The notes under the pieces are model-generated. The model did no database searches and was not told the origin of the DNA. It saw nothing but the letters and a program-made list of their open reading frames with translations. Shown here one piece after another: positions 7,468 through 16,483 of a DNA stretch of 64,000 nt. Source of the DNA: Vibrio mangrovi (GTDB lineage: Bacteria; Pseudomonadota; Gammaproteobacteria; Enterobacterales; Vibrionaceae). Each line of letters begins with the position of its first letter. Position 1 is the first letter of the stretch. The DNA is taken from the NCBI RefSeq assembly GCF_024346955.1, contig NZ_AP024883.1:1612001-1676000 (forward strand). The letters are read 5' to 3'. Made by a program: the position numbers and the translations under genes.

Positions 7468-8133
7468 TCAGTTTTCCCAGCGATAAATCGTCCAGTGATT
7501 TTTCCCTTCAGCCTGTTGGTGGAGTTGTGCTGCCGGGTTGATGAGATAGACATAATCGGCCTGCTGACACAATGGCAAGTCATTGATTGAGTCGGTGTAG
7601 AAGTGAACGGCTGAAAAAGGCTGTGGCTGAGCTGCGACCCAGTTGTTCAATCGCTGGATTTTGCCTTCCCGGTAGCTGGGAATACCGTGGATCTGCGATG
7701 TGTAGCAGTTATTCTGCTCCACGAGATCGATGCCCAGCGCCTCAGAAATACCGATTTTTTCCGCGACCCGGTGGACAATAAAACTGACGGTGGCGGAGAT
7801 AATCAGCATTGGTGTGTCCTGTTCGGCTAACCGGTCGATAATGCTTTGTGCTTCACGGAAAACCCGCGGCAGCACCCGCGTGGTGACACATTCTTCAACC
7901 AGCGTATCCACAGTATTTTTCGGCAGTTGAGCCAGCGGTTCGAGCGTAAAATTGAGATACGTTTCCATGTCCATCTTTCCCGCCGCGTACAGATCCATCA
8001 TGTAACGGTCCTGCGTTAGAAAATCCGGGTCGGTGACAATCCCTTTATCGACTAAAAATTCGTTCCATATCACAGAGCAATCCCCGTCGATCAGGGTGTC
8101 ATCCATATCGAAAACGTACAAAGGGTTGGACAT
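7468..8133 (-). CDS. HAD-IB family phosphatase of the ABC importer operon
   Basis: The 221-residue protein has the HAD motifs in order: DMDDT near residue 9 (nucleophile Asp), the Ser/Thr motif II in LIISATVSF near 110, and TDSINDLP near 180 for the Mg-binding acids. It resembles the phosphoserine phosphatase-like HAD-IB group. It begins one base after the ATPase gene stop and is the last gene of the operon. Its position suggests it removes phosphate from the imported compound or from a product of the operon's phosphodiesterase-like enzyme. The substrate cannot be read from sequence. Confidence 0.8.
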   Translation of the reverse strand: MSNPLYVFDMDDTLIDGDCSVIWNEFLVDKGIVTDPDFLTQDRYMMDLYAAGKMDMETYLNFTLEPLAQLPKNTVDTLVEECVTTRVLPRVFREAQSIIDRLAEQDTPMLIISATVSFIVHRVAEKIGISEALGIDLVEQNNCYTSQIHGIPSYREGKIQRLNNWVAAQPQPFSAVHFYTDSINDLPLCQQADYVYLINPAAQLHQQAEGKNHWTIYRWEN

Positions 8134-8134
8134 A

Positions 8135-9154
8135 TTAATTTCTCACAGGTTGTATTTCGTTCAGGTTAAATAAAAGTTCCAGCTGATGTCCAGCCGGAAG
8201 CAGTCTTTCTGAGGAGCGGTTGAGCAAATCAACGGTCAGGTGTTGTGAACCGATAGCCGTGGTATAGCGGATCACATTGCCCAGTAACTGATGACTGATC
8301 ACGGTGGCCGCTTTCGGGGCAGAAATATGCGCGCCATACTGCCGCCCGGTTTCTCTGACGTAAATCGATTCGGGACGAATGGCAACCTGACCGGAACAGT
8401 CGATGCCGAACCAGTCTTTGGCCGTCGGTGCATCAATGAGATTGTAGTGGCCCATAAATCCGGCGACAAAGGTGTTGACCGGTTGAGTATAAATACTTTC
8501 TGGGCTGCCTTGCTGGACAATCTCTCCCTGATTCATCAGAAAAATCCGGTCGGAAAGCTGCATCGCCTCTTCCTGATCGTGGGTGACAAAAATAGTCGTC
8601 AGCCCGAGTTCTTTCTGAATGTCCCGGATTTGCTGGCGCAGATTCTTCCTGATTTTGGCATCCAGTGCCGAAAGCGGTTCATCCAGCAACAGAATCCGCG
8701 GCCGCATGACCAGTGCTCTGGCTAACGCGACCCGCTGGCACTGACCGCCGGAAAGCTCATGCGGGTAATGTCGCTCTTTTCCTTCTAACTCAACCAACTT
8801 AATAAAGCGCTGAATTTCTTTCCGGGCAGTTTGTTTGTCCATGCCTTTCATTTTCAGACCGAAGCCAATATTGTCGGCCACAGTCATATTGGGGAACAGT
8901 GCATAAGACTGAAACACCATGCCGATTTCCCGTTTCTGCGGGACTTCACGGGAAATGTCGTTGCCGTTGACCCAGATTTCTCCGCCGTCGATTTGATCCA
9001 GTCCGGCAATGCTGCGCAGCAGGGTTGATTTCCCGCATCCGCTGGGGCCGAGCAGGGTGATGAATTCACCTTTTTCGATAGTAAAGTGAATATCGGCAAA
9101 AACAGTTTGTTCACCGAATGCTTTGGTGAGTTGGTTAACGTGGACATAGCTCAT
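8135..9154 (-). CDS. ABC importer ATP-binding subunit (PotA/FbpC type)
   Basis: This 339-residue ATPase has Walker A GPSGCGKST near residue 37, the signature LSGGQ near 134, Walker B ILLLDEP near 155 and the switch His in VTHDQEE. A C-terminal extension of about 100 residues (VAIRPESIYVRE onward) is a TOBE-like regulatory domain as in spermidine, ferric iron and 2-aminoethylphosphonate importers. It couples ATP hydrolysis to the two permeases encoded upstream. The signature Gln is followed by Cys (GGQCQRV), a mild deviation. Confidence 0.9.
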   Translation of the reverse strand: MSYVHVNQLTKAFGEQTVFADIHFTIEKGEFITLLGPSGCGKSTLLRSIAGLDQIDGGEIWVNGNDISREVPQKREIGMVFQSYALFPNMTVADNIGFGLKMKGMDKQTARKEIQRFIKLVELEGKERHYPHELSGGQCQRVALARALVMRPRILLLDEPLSALDAKIRKNLRQQIRDIQKELGLTTIFVTHDQEEAMQLSDRIFLMNQGEIVQQGSPESIYTQPVNTFVAGFMGHYNLIDAPTAKDWFGIDCSGQVAIRPESIYVRETGRQYGAHISAPKAATVISHQLLGNVIRYTTAIGSQHLTVDLLNRSSERLLPAGHQLELLFNLNEIQPVRN

Positions 9155-9192
9155 TGTTGGGCTCTCATGGTTGTACTCTCATCGCTGTACTC

Positions 9193-9981
9193 TCATTGCC
9201 GGGCATCCCGGTTAAAGCGGCTGGCAAGCCAGGTACAGAGAAAAATAAACAGGAAATAGGTCATTACCAGCGCGGAAGTAAAGTGGCCGCTGGTCTGGCG
9301 CATGTTATACAGATAAACCTGCAGGGTTTCGTAACGGGTGCCGACCAGAATATTGGCAAACACAAACTCACCGAGCAGAAAAGAGAATGACAGAAATAGT
9401 GAAGCCATCAGTCCTTTTTTCAGGTTCGGCAGAATAATCAGCAGAAACGCTTTGGTGGTGCTGGCGCCGAGCAGATGGGCGGCATCAATTAAATCGCGCA
9501 GATGAATTGCCAGCAGGTTATTGGCAATGGCCCGGTACATAAATGGCAGCGCGATGGTGAAGTAAGTTCCGATCAGAATCCATGGCGTGCCGATCAGAGA
9601 GAGATCACTGTCGGCGTAGAGTTGTAGCAATCCCACGGAAGAGACAACCGGTGGCACGGCAAAAGGCAGCAGGATCAGGATATTCATCACTTTATCCAGT
9701 TTCGGATAGTAATAGAAAATGACGAAAATCATCGGTACAACCAGCACAGTTGCCAGCAACAGCGCTGCGATACAGACGAACAGTGAACGTCCGAATGCGG
9801 CCAGAAAACGGGGATCGGCAAGTAACTGTAAGTACCAGTCGAAGGTGAATCCTTCGGGAAGGATGGTCGCGCCCCATTGTTGCGCCAGTGCATAAGCAAA
9901 TGTCGCCGCAATGGGAATCAGTAAGATGGTGAGAATCCCGTAGACGACACTTTTGTGGTAAATCAGATTAGTGTTTTGCAT
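9193..9981 (-). CDS. ABC importer permease subunit 2
   Basis: The longest frame starts with a GTG at 10017, but the ATG at 9981 has AGAGG just upstream and gives 262 residues with a 14-base overlap of the preceding permease gene. About six membrane segments are visible, and the EAA-type loop falls in LIDAAHLLGASTTKAFLLI near residue 170. This is the inner-membrane partner of the upstream permease, of the type found in iron(III), polyamine and 2-aminoethylphosphonate importers. Confidence 0.85.
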   Translation of the reverse strand: MQNTNLIYHKSVVYGILTILLIPIAATFAYALAQQWGATILPEGFTFDWYLQLLADPRFLAAFGRSLFVCIAALLLATVLVVPMIFVIFYYYPKLDKVMNILILLPFAVPPVVSSVGLLQLYADSDLSLIGTPWILIGTYFTIALPFMYRAIANNLLAIHLRDLIDAAHLLGASTTKAFLLIILPNLKKGLMASLFLSFSFLLGEFVFANILVGTRYETLQVYLYNMRQTSGHFTSALVMTYFLFIFLCTWLASRFNRDARQ

Positions 9982-10936
9982 CAGAACCTCTGGTCTTTCT
10001 GCTCTGGGTCTTTTCACTCTGGGTATGGCCGCTCTTGGTGATCAGCCATTGGTTGACCACCGTCACCAGCGCCAGAATGGCGATCAGTAATACGGAGATT
10101 GCCGCAGCAAGGTTGGGTTCGAGGAACAGGTCGCCGGAGACCAGACTGGCAATCCGGATGGTGATCAGATTGTAGTTCCCTAAGGTGAGTGCATACGCAC
10201 TGGCGTAAGCACCGATAGCGTTGGCAAACAGGATAATGAAAGTCCCGAACAGCGCCGGGGCAAGTACCGGCAGGGCGATTCTGAGCCAGTACTGACGTGT
10301 ATTCGCGCCAAGCAGAGCCGCGGCTTCCTGCCAGTCTTTTTTCAGCGCATCGAATGCCGGATACAGCAGCAGTGCGCCGAGCGGGATCTGAAAATAAGTG
10401 TAAATTGCCAGCAGTCCCCAACGGCCATACAGATTGAATTCATCCAGAATACCGAACTTGCGCAGTAACAGCGTGAGTGCGCCGTTGGTGCCGAGAATAA
10501 TGATAAAGGCGAATGCCAGCGGTACACCGACGAAGTTGCTGCTCATATTGGTGAAAGCAATCACCATATCGCGGATGCGACTGTTGAGATGGCGCAGAGA
10601 TGACACCAGCAATGCAGCGATAAACAGACCGGCCAGACTGGACCAGAAAGCAATCCACAGACTGTTACCGAAGCCCTGAAGAATAAAAGGGGAGTCGAAA
10701 ATCTCCCGGTAATTTTCCAGTGAAGCCTGTGTGCCGTCGCTGAAACTGTTGGTCACGACCCACAGCATCGGGGAAAGCTGGAAAATATAGAAAAACACCG
10801 CAAACGGGATGATCAGCAGTAATGGCTGCCATTTTTTCAGCCGGGCAAACCGGGTGACCGAATGGCTGTGCCGTACAGGGCTGATTCGCATATCATGAGT
10901 TTTCAATGGCGCTGTCACGCTCTCTTTATGATTCAT
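9968..10936 (-). CDS. ABC importer permease subunit 1
   Basis: This 322-residue protein has a polar basic N-terminus, a first membrane segment near 36-55 (LLLIIPFAVFFYIFQL) and about five more. The EAA-type loop is in WQEAAALLGANTRQYWLRI near residue 205. The start overlaps the end of the phosphodiesterase-like gene by four bases and the end overlaps the next permease, so the genes are translationally coupled. Confidence 0.85.
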   Translation of the reverse strand: MNHKESVTAPLKTHDMRISPVRHSHSVTRFARLKKWQPLLLIIPFAVFFYIFQLSPMLWVVTNSFSDGTQASLENYREIFDSPFILQGFGNSLWIAFWSSLAGLFIAALLVSSLRHLNSRIRDMVIAFTNMSSNFVGVPLAFAFIIILGTNGALTLLLRKFGILDEFNLYGRWGLLAIYTYFQIPLGALLLYPAFDALKKDWQEAAALLGANTRQYWLRIALPVLAPALFGTFIILFANAIGAYASAYALTLGNYNLITIRIASLVSGDLFLEPNLAAAISVLLIAILALVTVVNQWLITKSGHTQSEKTQSRKTRGSDAKH

Positions 10937-11739
10937 CGGAGTATGCCCTCTGCACTAGGTTTGTCGTGAAGCAGTCCGAGTAACTCACACAGCACACCAC
11001 AGATGTCGGTCTGGGCGATCAATGCTGACTGCTGGTGACTGAAGCGGTCGCCGATGACAAACAGAGGCACTTCACGCTCTTCTGCCAGGGTGCCGCCGTG
11101 GGAACCGTCATTGTTCATACCGTGGTCACTGGTGATCAGGATCTGATAACCGGCAGCAATCCACTGCGGCAGGAAGTCCGATAAAATCATATCGGCTTTG
11201 CGGGCGGTATTGCGGTATTGTGGTGAATCGAGACCGTACTGATGACCGCTGTCGTCAATGTTCATCGGATGGATCAGCAGAAAATCCGGGTCGTAACGGC
11301 GGCGCAGATGTTCGCCATCCAGAAACAGTGCTTCGTCGGGGTAATGATCCCAGTGATAAAACAGGCCATGTTGAATATTGAGTGCCGGGTCGTCGGTAAA
11401 ACGGTCTTCGACCGGATGATAAGGCGAACGGTTGTACAGTTCACTGACCCAGTGATAGGCCGCAGCTGCGGTTTTTCTGCCTTGTTGCCTTGCCAGGCTG
11501 AACACCGACTCGTGCTCAGAGCAACGGTTGATGTAATTATGCACAATTCCGCTTTCCACCGGACGAACGCCGGTCAGCAGGCATTCATACAACGGACGGG
11601 AGAGTGACGGCAGTTCGCAGGTAATCGGATATAAGGTTGCTTGCTGAGATTCGATCAGGCCATTCAGGTAGCCCAGACATTGCCGGGCTACTGAATGATT
11701 GAGGCCATCGAGAACAACAAGAATAACTTTATTGCTCAT
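10933..11739 (-). CDS. Alkaline phosphatase-superfamily phosphodiesterase/nucleotide pyrophosphatase-like protein
   Basis: The 268-residue protein has the alkaline phosphatase fold motifs: VVLDGLN at residues 8-14, a Ser/Thr-rich nucleophile region (ELPSLSRPLYE, S45 or S47), NIDDSGHQYG in the middle and TSDHGMNNDGSHGG toward the end, which supplies Asp and His metal ligands. There is no signal peptide, so it probably acts in the cytoplasm on the imported compound. It lies between the binding-protein gene (9 bases away) and the first permease (4-base overlap). Type I phosphodiesterases split phosphodiester or phosphonate bonds, and the exact substrate is unknown. Confidence 0.8.
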   Translation of the reverse strand: MSNKVILVVLDGLNHSVARQCLGYLNGLIESQQATLYPITCELPSLSRPLYECLLTGVRPVESGIVHNYINRCSEHESVFSLARQQGRKTAAAAYHWVSELYNRSPYHPVEDRFTDDPALNIQHGLFYHWDHYPDEALFLDGEHLRRRYDPDFLLIHPMNIDDSGHQYGLDSPQYRNTARKADMILSDFLPQWIAAGYQILITSDHGMNNDGSHGGTLAEEREVPLFVIGDRFSHQQSALIAQTDICGVLCELLGLLHDKPSAEGILR

Positions 11740-11748
11740 CAGACTGCC

Positions 11749-12819
11749 TTACTGCTGGTGGATGAGGACATTTTCCTGCCACTGACGCGGCAGACGGCGG
11801 GCTGATTTTTCCCAGGCATTGAAGTTACTGATTGGATGAACGTTTTTATACTGAGTGTTATCCAGCAGTTTGGCTTTGGTTTCTGCCGGTAATTCAATAT
11901 TGGTCCGGATTGGGCGGGCATAGCCGTTTGCCAGATTAATCTGTCCCTGATCGCTGAAGATATATTCACGGGCCAGTTTGGCAGCATTCGGGTTTTTCGC
12001 GTATTTATTGATGATGGTGGTGTAGCCGGAAATCACGGAACCATCCTGCGGAATGCTGACAGTAAAGCGGGAGCGATCAATTTTATCGCGGTAGTTCAGC
12101 GCGTTGAAATCCCACAGGATCGCGACTTCAACTTCGCCTTTTTCAAGGTTTGCCAGACTCGGGTCGGTGAAAGACAAGCGGCCTTGTTGTGCCAGTTTGC
12201 CGAAGAATTTCAGCGCAGGTTTCAGATTGGACTCATTGCCTCCATTGGCAAATGCCGCGGCCAGCACCGCATTATTGGCCTGAGATGCGACACCAACATC
12301 ACCGACCGTGACTTTATATTTTCCTTGCAGCAGGTCGGCCCATGTCTTCGGTGGATTTTTTACCAGATTGTTATTGGACATAAATGCGATGGTGCCAGTG
12401 TAAGCCAGTGCCCAGTAACCATCTTTATCTTTGGCCCAGTCGGGAATTTCATTCCAGGTCGATGGTTTATAGGGCTGAGCCACACCTTTCTGCACGGCAA
12501 TCCGGCCAAAGGCAAAGCCGACATCACCGATATCTGCGGTGGCGTTTTTCTTTTCAGCAGCAAATTTAGCAATCTCCTGAGCAGAACTCATATCCGTATC
12601 CTGATGCTGAAGATGATATTTGCTGTCCAGATCCCGCCAGGTATCTTTCCAGTTGGCCCAGCTGTCGGGCATGCCTACGCTGTAAACCTGTCCTTCTGAT
12701 TTTGCTGCCGCAGTCAGTTCGTCAAGTGATTGTGTTTTTGCTGCTGCGCCAAAAGTAAATGCGAGTGAGATAAGTGATGCTGTTTTAAGCAGGGTTTGAG
12801 TGGTGCAAATGGGTTTCAT
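11749..12819 (-). CDS. Periplasmic solute-binding protein of the ABC importer
   Basis: This 356-residue protein begins with a Sec-type signal peptide, with cleavage likely near the AAAKT site around residues 25-28. The mature part resembles the Fbp/PotD/2-aminoethylphosphonate-type binding proteins (GQVYSVGMPDSWANW, later IGDVGFAFG and YWALAYTGTIAF). It captures the substrate in the periplasm for the two permeases. It is the first gene of the minus-strand operon; AGAGGA precedes the ATG, and a palindromic operator-like site lies just before that. Confidence 0.88.
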   Translation of the reverse strand: MKPICTTQTLLKTASLISLAFTFGAAAKTQSLDELTAAAKSEGQVYSVGMPDSWANWKDTWRDLDSKYHLQHQDTDMSSAQEIAKFAAEKKNATADIGDVGFAFGRIAVQKGVAQPYKPSTWNEIPDWAKDKDGYWALAYTGTIAFMSNNNLVKNPPKTWADLLQGKYKVTVGDVGVASQANNAVLAAAFANGGNESNLKPALKFFGKLAQQGRLSFTDPSLANLEKGEVEVAILWDFNALNYRDKIDRSRFTVSIPQDGSVISGYTTIINKYAKNPNAAKLAREYIFSDQGQINLANGYARPIRTNIELPAETKAKLLDNTQYKNVHPISNFNAWEKSARRLPRQWQENVLIHQQ

Positions 12820-12830
12820 AAAGCCGTCCT

Positions 12831-12844
12831 CTGGACTAGTTCAG
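12831..12844. promoter_or_regulatory. Operator-like palindrome before the ABC operon
   Basis: CTGGACTAGTTCAG is a near-perfect palindrome (12 of 14 positions symmetric). It overlaps the leader of the binding-protein gene, immediately upstream of its ribosome-binding site. A second copy with two differences lies before the divergent GntR gene at 12983-12996. It is the best candidate for the binding site of that regulator. Confidence 0.5.
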
Positions 12845-12982
12845 TTTGTTCGACTTTCATCCTATTGGGCAAATGTGACGATTCATTGGCTGTTTTTTAA
12901 ATTATTTATGACGGTTTGGTGAATCTTTTATGCACTGTATTGCCTGTATCAGCACGAGACCTTACATTGAAAGAAGTCTCTG

Positions 12983-12996
12983 TTGGACTAGATCAG
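12983..12996. promoter_or_regulatory. Second operator-like copy before the GntR gene
   Basis: TTGGACTAGATCAG matches the site at 12831-12844 at 12 of 14 positions and lies 15 bases before the preferred GntR start codon. Two copies, one by each divergent start, suggest that the regulator controls both the transport operon and itself. Confidence 0.45.
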
Positions 12997-13011
12997 GAAA
13001 AGAAGAAGTCA

Positions 13012-13722
13012 ATGACTCAGTTAGCCAGAATTAAAGATGTCATACGGGAACAAATTCGCGGTGGGGCAATGGGCAGTCGTCAGAAGTTGCCTTCGGAGCG
13101 GGAGTTGTGCGAGCTGTTTTCGACCACACGAATTACGGTGAAAGATTCTCTGGCATCACTGGAAACCGAAGGTTTGATTTACCGGGAAGAACGCCGGGGC
13201 TGGTTTGTTTCGCCACCGAGAATTCACTATAACCCGCTGTCGCGCAGTCACTTTCATCAGATGATCAGTGAACAGGACCGGATTGCCGAAACCCGTTTGA
13301 TTCAGGTCCAGAGCCGGATGGCTGCCAGTGAAGAAGCGAAGTTGCTGACTCTGACAGAAATGACGCCGCTGCATATCATTAAAAGACTGCGTTTCATTGA
13401 TGGGCGGGCGGTGCTGTATGTTGAGAACTGCCTGATTGCCCGGTGGTTTCCCGATATTCTCGAAGAAAATCTGACCCAGTCGCTGACTGCGCTGTATCAG
13501 CAGAAGTATGGTTATGTCACCAGCCGTTCCCGTTTCCATGTGATTTCAACTTCTGCTACTGCGGAGGTGGCAAAAGCGCTGAATATTGCAGCAGGTCAGC
13601 AGGTGCTGAAGATCTGCCGGGTCAACTATAAACAGGATGGAGCAGTGATCGATTGTGAATTCGAATACTGGCGTCCGGATGCGGTGATGATTACCATCGA
13701 TAGTCATACGGAGCATGGCTGA
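13012..13722 (+). CDS. GntR family regulator with UTRA ligand domain
   Basis: The frame is open from a TTG at 12916, but the ATG at 13012 (236 residues) fits the family length, and the operator-like site would otherwise lie inside the gene. Residues about 1-70 form the winged helix (KLPSERELCELFSTTRITV with the recognition helix, then EGLIYREERRGWFV). Residues about 90-230 are a UTRA domain (LHIIKRLRFIDGRAVLYVE and the closing DCEFEYWRPDAV). UTRA regulators sense small metabolites such as sugar phosphates or phosphonates and usually repress a neighbouring catabolic operon. It is divergent from the ABC operon and is its likely local regulator. Confidence 0.88.
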   Translation: MTQLARIKDVIREQIRGGAMGSRQKLPSERELCELFSTTRITVKDSLASLETEGLIYREERRGWFVSPPRIHYNPLSRSHFHQMISEQDRIAETRLIQVQSRMAASEEAKLLTLTEMTPLHIIKRLRFIDGRAVLYVENCLIARWFPDILEENLTQSLTALYQQKYGYVTSRSRFHVISTSATAEVAKALNIAAGQQVLKICRVNYKQDGAVIDCEFEYWRPDAVMITIDSHTEHG

Positions 13723-13808
13723 CCATGATGGATGATGCGGATATATTCAGAGAATCTCAGACTGTCGGATTCAGCATGTTTTCAATAGCTTCCGTGTCGA
13801 AGACCGCA

Positions 13809-13823
13809 TACCCCTTTCGGGTA
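13809..13823. promoter_or_regulatory. Inverted repeat upstream of nirB
   Basis: TACCC-N5-GGGTA is a perfect inverted repeat 15 bases upstream of the FNR-like box. It recalls paired NarL/NarP heptamers (TACYNMT with a two-base gap), but the spacing is one base short of the usual 7-2-7 layout. It may be a nitrate/nitrite response site. Confidence 0.35.
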
Positions 13824-13837
13824 GTTTTATTTTCGAA

Positions 13838-13851
13838 TTGATTTATATCAT
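13838..13851. promoter_or_regulatory. FNR-like box upstream of nirB
   Basis: TTGAT-TTAT-ATCAT matches the FNR consensus TTGAT-N4-ATCAA at nine of ten positions. It ends 64 bases before the nirB start codon, a plausible place for an activator site. This fits the anaerobic induction known for NADH nitrite reductase operons. Confidence 0.6.
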
Positions 13852-13915
13852 CTCCCGTTTTTGCCGGGCATTGAACAATCCGTTCCAGTCATCAATAAAA
13901 TTTCTGGAACTGCAT

Positions 13916-16483
13916 ATGAGCAAATCAAAGCTGGTGGTGATCGGCAATGGCATGGTCGGACACCGATATCTGGCTGACTTCGTTGAAAAAGCAGATCTTT
14001 CCCAATGGGAAATTACCGTCTTCTGTGAAGAACCTCGGGTCGCTTATGATCGGGTTCATCTCTCTTCTTATTTCTCTCATCATACGGCGGATGAGCTGTC
14101 TCTGGTCAGTGAAGGATTCTATGAAAAACACGGGATTCAGGTGTTGGTCGGAGAGCGGGCGATCAATGTGAATCGCGAGCACCGGATTGTTTATTCTGCG
14201 AGCGGACGTGAAGTCCGGTACGACACCTTAATTCTGGCAACCGGTGCTTATCCGTTTGTGCCACCGATTCAGGGCAATGAAGGTAAAGACTGTTTTGTCT
14301 ACCGAACTATTGAAGATCTGAAAGCGATTGAAGCTGCGGCGAGAAAAAGTCAGCGCGGTGCGGTGATTGGTGGTGGTCTGCTCGGGCTGGAAGCTGCCGG
14401 GGCACTGAAAGCCTTGGGGCTGGAAACACATGTGATTGAATTTGCTCCGGTACTGATGGCAGAACAGCTGGACCAGCAGGGCGGGGCGCAGTTACGCCGG
14501 AAAATCGAACAGATGGGCGTTCAGGTTCACACCGGAAAGAATACGCTGGAAATTGCGCCGCAGGGTGAACAGGCAAGAAATACCATGCAGTTTGCCGACG
14601 GAAGTGCGCTGGAAGTCGATCTGGTGGTGTTCTCGGCCGGAATTCGTCCTCAGGACAAACTGGCCCGTCAGATGAAGCTGGATATTGCGCCACGCGGCGG
14701 GATTGTTATCAATGATTTCTGTCAGACTTCTGATGAGTATATCTATGCGATTGGCGAGTGTGCGTCGTGGAATAACGCTTTCTTCGGACTGGTTGCACCG
14801 GGTTATAAGATGGCGACGGTTGCTGTCGACCATCTGTTAGGCGGTTCTGCGCAGTTTGAAGGGGCCGATATGAGTGCCAAACTCAAACTGTTGGGCGTGA
14901 AAGTCGGTTCAATCGGTGATGCGAATGGCAGAACTCCGGGATGTAAGAGCTACGTTTATCAGAACGATGCGCAGGACGTGTATAAAAAGATTGTGGTCTC
15001 CGAAGATGGTAAGCAGCTCTTAGGTGCGGTGCTGGTCGGTGATACTTCCGATTATGGCGACCTGTTGCAACTGAAACTTAATGAGATAGAACTGCCGGAA
15101 AATCCCGATTCATTGATTCTTCCTTCACATGCCGGTGCAAAGAAACCGGCTTTGGGTGCGGATGCACTGCCGGAAACTGCGGTGATCTGTTCCTGTTTTG
15201 ATGTCACTAAAGGCAAGATTGCTCAGGCTGTTGCCGACGGACATCATACGTTTGCTGCTGTGAAAGCCGCGACGGGTGCCGGAACAGGCTGTGGCGGGTG
15301 TATTCCGCTGGTGACATCGGTGCTGAATGCCGAGCTGGCAAAATCGGGTATCGAAGTGAAAAACGATCTGTGTGCACACTTTGCCTATTCCCGTCAGGAG
15401 CTGTTTCATCTCATTCGTATCGAAGGGATTAAAACTTTTGATGAACTGCTGGAAAAACATGGTCACGGCTACGGCTGTGAAGTTTGTAAACCGGCGGTTG
15501 GTTCGATTCTGGCTTCCTGCTGGGGAGAACATATTCTCAAACCTGAGCTGGTCAAACTGCATGATACCAACGATAACTTCCTCGGAAATATGCAAAAAGA
15601 CGGCACTTATTCGGTGATTCCGCGTATGGCCGGTGGTGAAGTGACGCCTCAGGCGCTGGCGGCTCTGGCTGCTATTGCCGAAGAATATCATCTTTATACC
15701 AAAGTCACCGGTGCTCAGCGGATTGGCCTGCTCGGTGCGCAGAAAGATGATTTACCGGCGATCTGGCAGAAACTGATCAGCGCCGGATTCGAAACCGGTC
15801 AGGCCTATGCCAAAGCCCTGCGCATGGCAAAAACCTGTGTCGGTTCGACCTGGTGTCGTTACGGTGTACAGGATTCGGTTGGTCTGGGTGTGGCGATTGA
15901 GAATCGCTATAAAGGCATCCGGACGCCACATAAGATGAAATTCGGGGTTTCCGGCTGTACCCGTGAATGTGCCGAAGCGCAGGGAAAAGATCTCGGAATT
16001 ATTGCCACTGATGCCGGATGGAATTTGTATGTGTGCGGGAATGGCGGGATGAAACCCCGCCATGCTGACCTGCTGGCAAGCGATCTGGATCGGGAAACTC
16101 TGATTCAGTACATCGACCGTTTCATGATGTTTTATATCCGGACGGCAGCGCCACTTCAGCGCACTTCGGTGTGGCTGGGAAATATGGAAGGGGGAATCGA
16201 TTATCTGCGTGATGTGATTGTCAGTGACAAACTGGGAATTAATGACCAGCTTGAAGCCGATGTTGCCCGGCTGATTGCTGAATATCAGTGCGAGTGGCAG
16301 GCCACTCTGGAAGAACCGACTCAGCTCAGACGTTTTGCTCATTTTATCAATTCAGACCTGCGGGATGACAATGTAGTGTTTGTTCCGGAACGGGCCCAAC
16401 ACCGTCCGGCGACGGTTGAAGAAAAATATCCCGGTCAGAGCCGGGGCGATATTCTGCATGTCACACTGGAGGAAGAAGCATGA
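13916..16483 (+). CDS. nirB: NADH-dependent nitrite reductase, large subunit
   Basis: NirB reduces nitrite to ammonium with NADH in the cytoplasm. The frame runs from 13838, but the ATG at 13916 gives the family N-terminus (KLVVIGNGMVGHRYL) and 855 residues. The order is an FAD/NAD(P) oxidoreductase (GGGLLGLEAAG near 155), a BFD-type 2Fe-2S domain (ICSCFDV and GTGCGGC near 425-465), and the sirohaem and 4Fe-4S sulfite/nitrite reductase part (TCVGSTWCRYGVQDS, GVSGCTRECAEAQGKDLG, then YVCGNGG). All key Cys are visible. It overlaps nirD by four bases. Confidence 0.96.
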   Translation: MSKSKLVVIGNGMVGHRYLADFVEKADLSQWEITVFCEEPRVAYDRVHLSSYFSHHTADELSLVSEGFYEKHGIQVLVGERAINVNREHRIVYSASGREVRYDTLILATGAYPFVPPIQGNEGKDCFVYRTIEDLKAIEAAARKSQRGAVIGGGLLGLEAAGALKALGLETHVIEFAPVLMAEQLDQQGGAQLRRKIEQMGVQVHTGKNTLEIAPQGEQARNTMQFADGSALEVDLVVFSAGIRPQDKLARQMKLDIAPRGGIVINDFCQTSDEYIYAIGECASWNNAFFGLVAPGYKMATVAVDHLLGGSAQFEGADMSAKLKLLGVKVGSIGDANGRTPGCKSYVYQNDAQDVYKKIVVSEDGKQLLGAVLVGDTSDYGDLLQLKLNEIELPENPDSLILPSHAGAKKPALGADALPETAVICSCFDVTKGKIAQAVADGHHTFAAVKAATGAGTGCGGCIPLVTSVLNAELAKSGIEVKNDLCAHFAYSRQELFHLIRIEGIKTFDELLEKHGHGYGCEVCKPAVGSILASCWGEHILKPELVKLHDTNDNFLGNMQKDGTYSVIPRMAGGEVTPQALAALAAIAEEYHLYTKVTGAQRIGLLGAQKDDLPAIWQKLISAGFETGQAYAKALRMAKTCVGSTWCRYGVQDSVGLGVAIENRYKGIRTPHKMKFGVSGCTRECAEAQGKDLGIIATDAGWNLYVCGNGGMKPRHADLLASDLDRETLIQYIDRFMMFYIRTAAPLQRTSVWLGNMEGGIDYLRDVIVSDKLGINDQLEADVARLIAEYQCEWQATLEEPTQLRRFAHFINSDLRDDNVVFVPERAQHRPATVEEKYPGQSRGDILHVTLEEEA

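Noticed and set aside
13809..13823. Canonical NarP 7-2-7 site before nirB
   Set aside because: The repeat TACCC-N5-GGGTA is one base too short for the 7-2-7 layout, so it is listed only as an inverted repeat.
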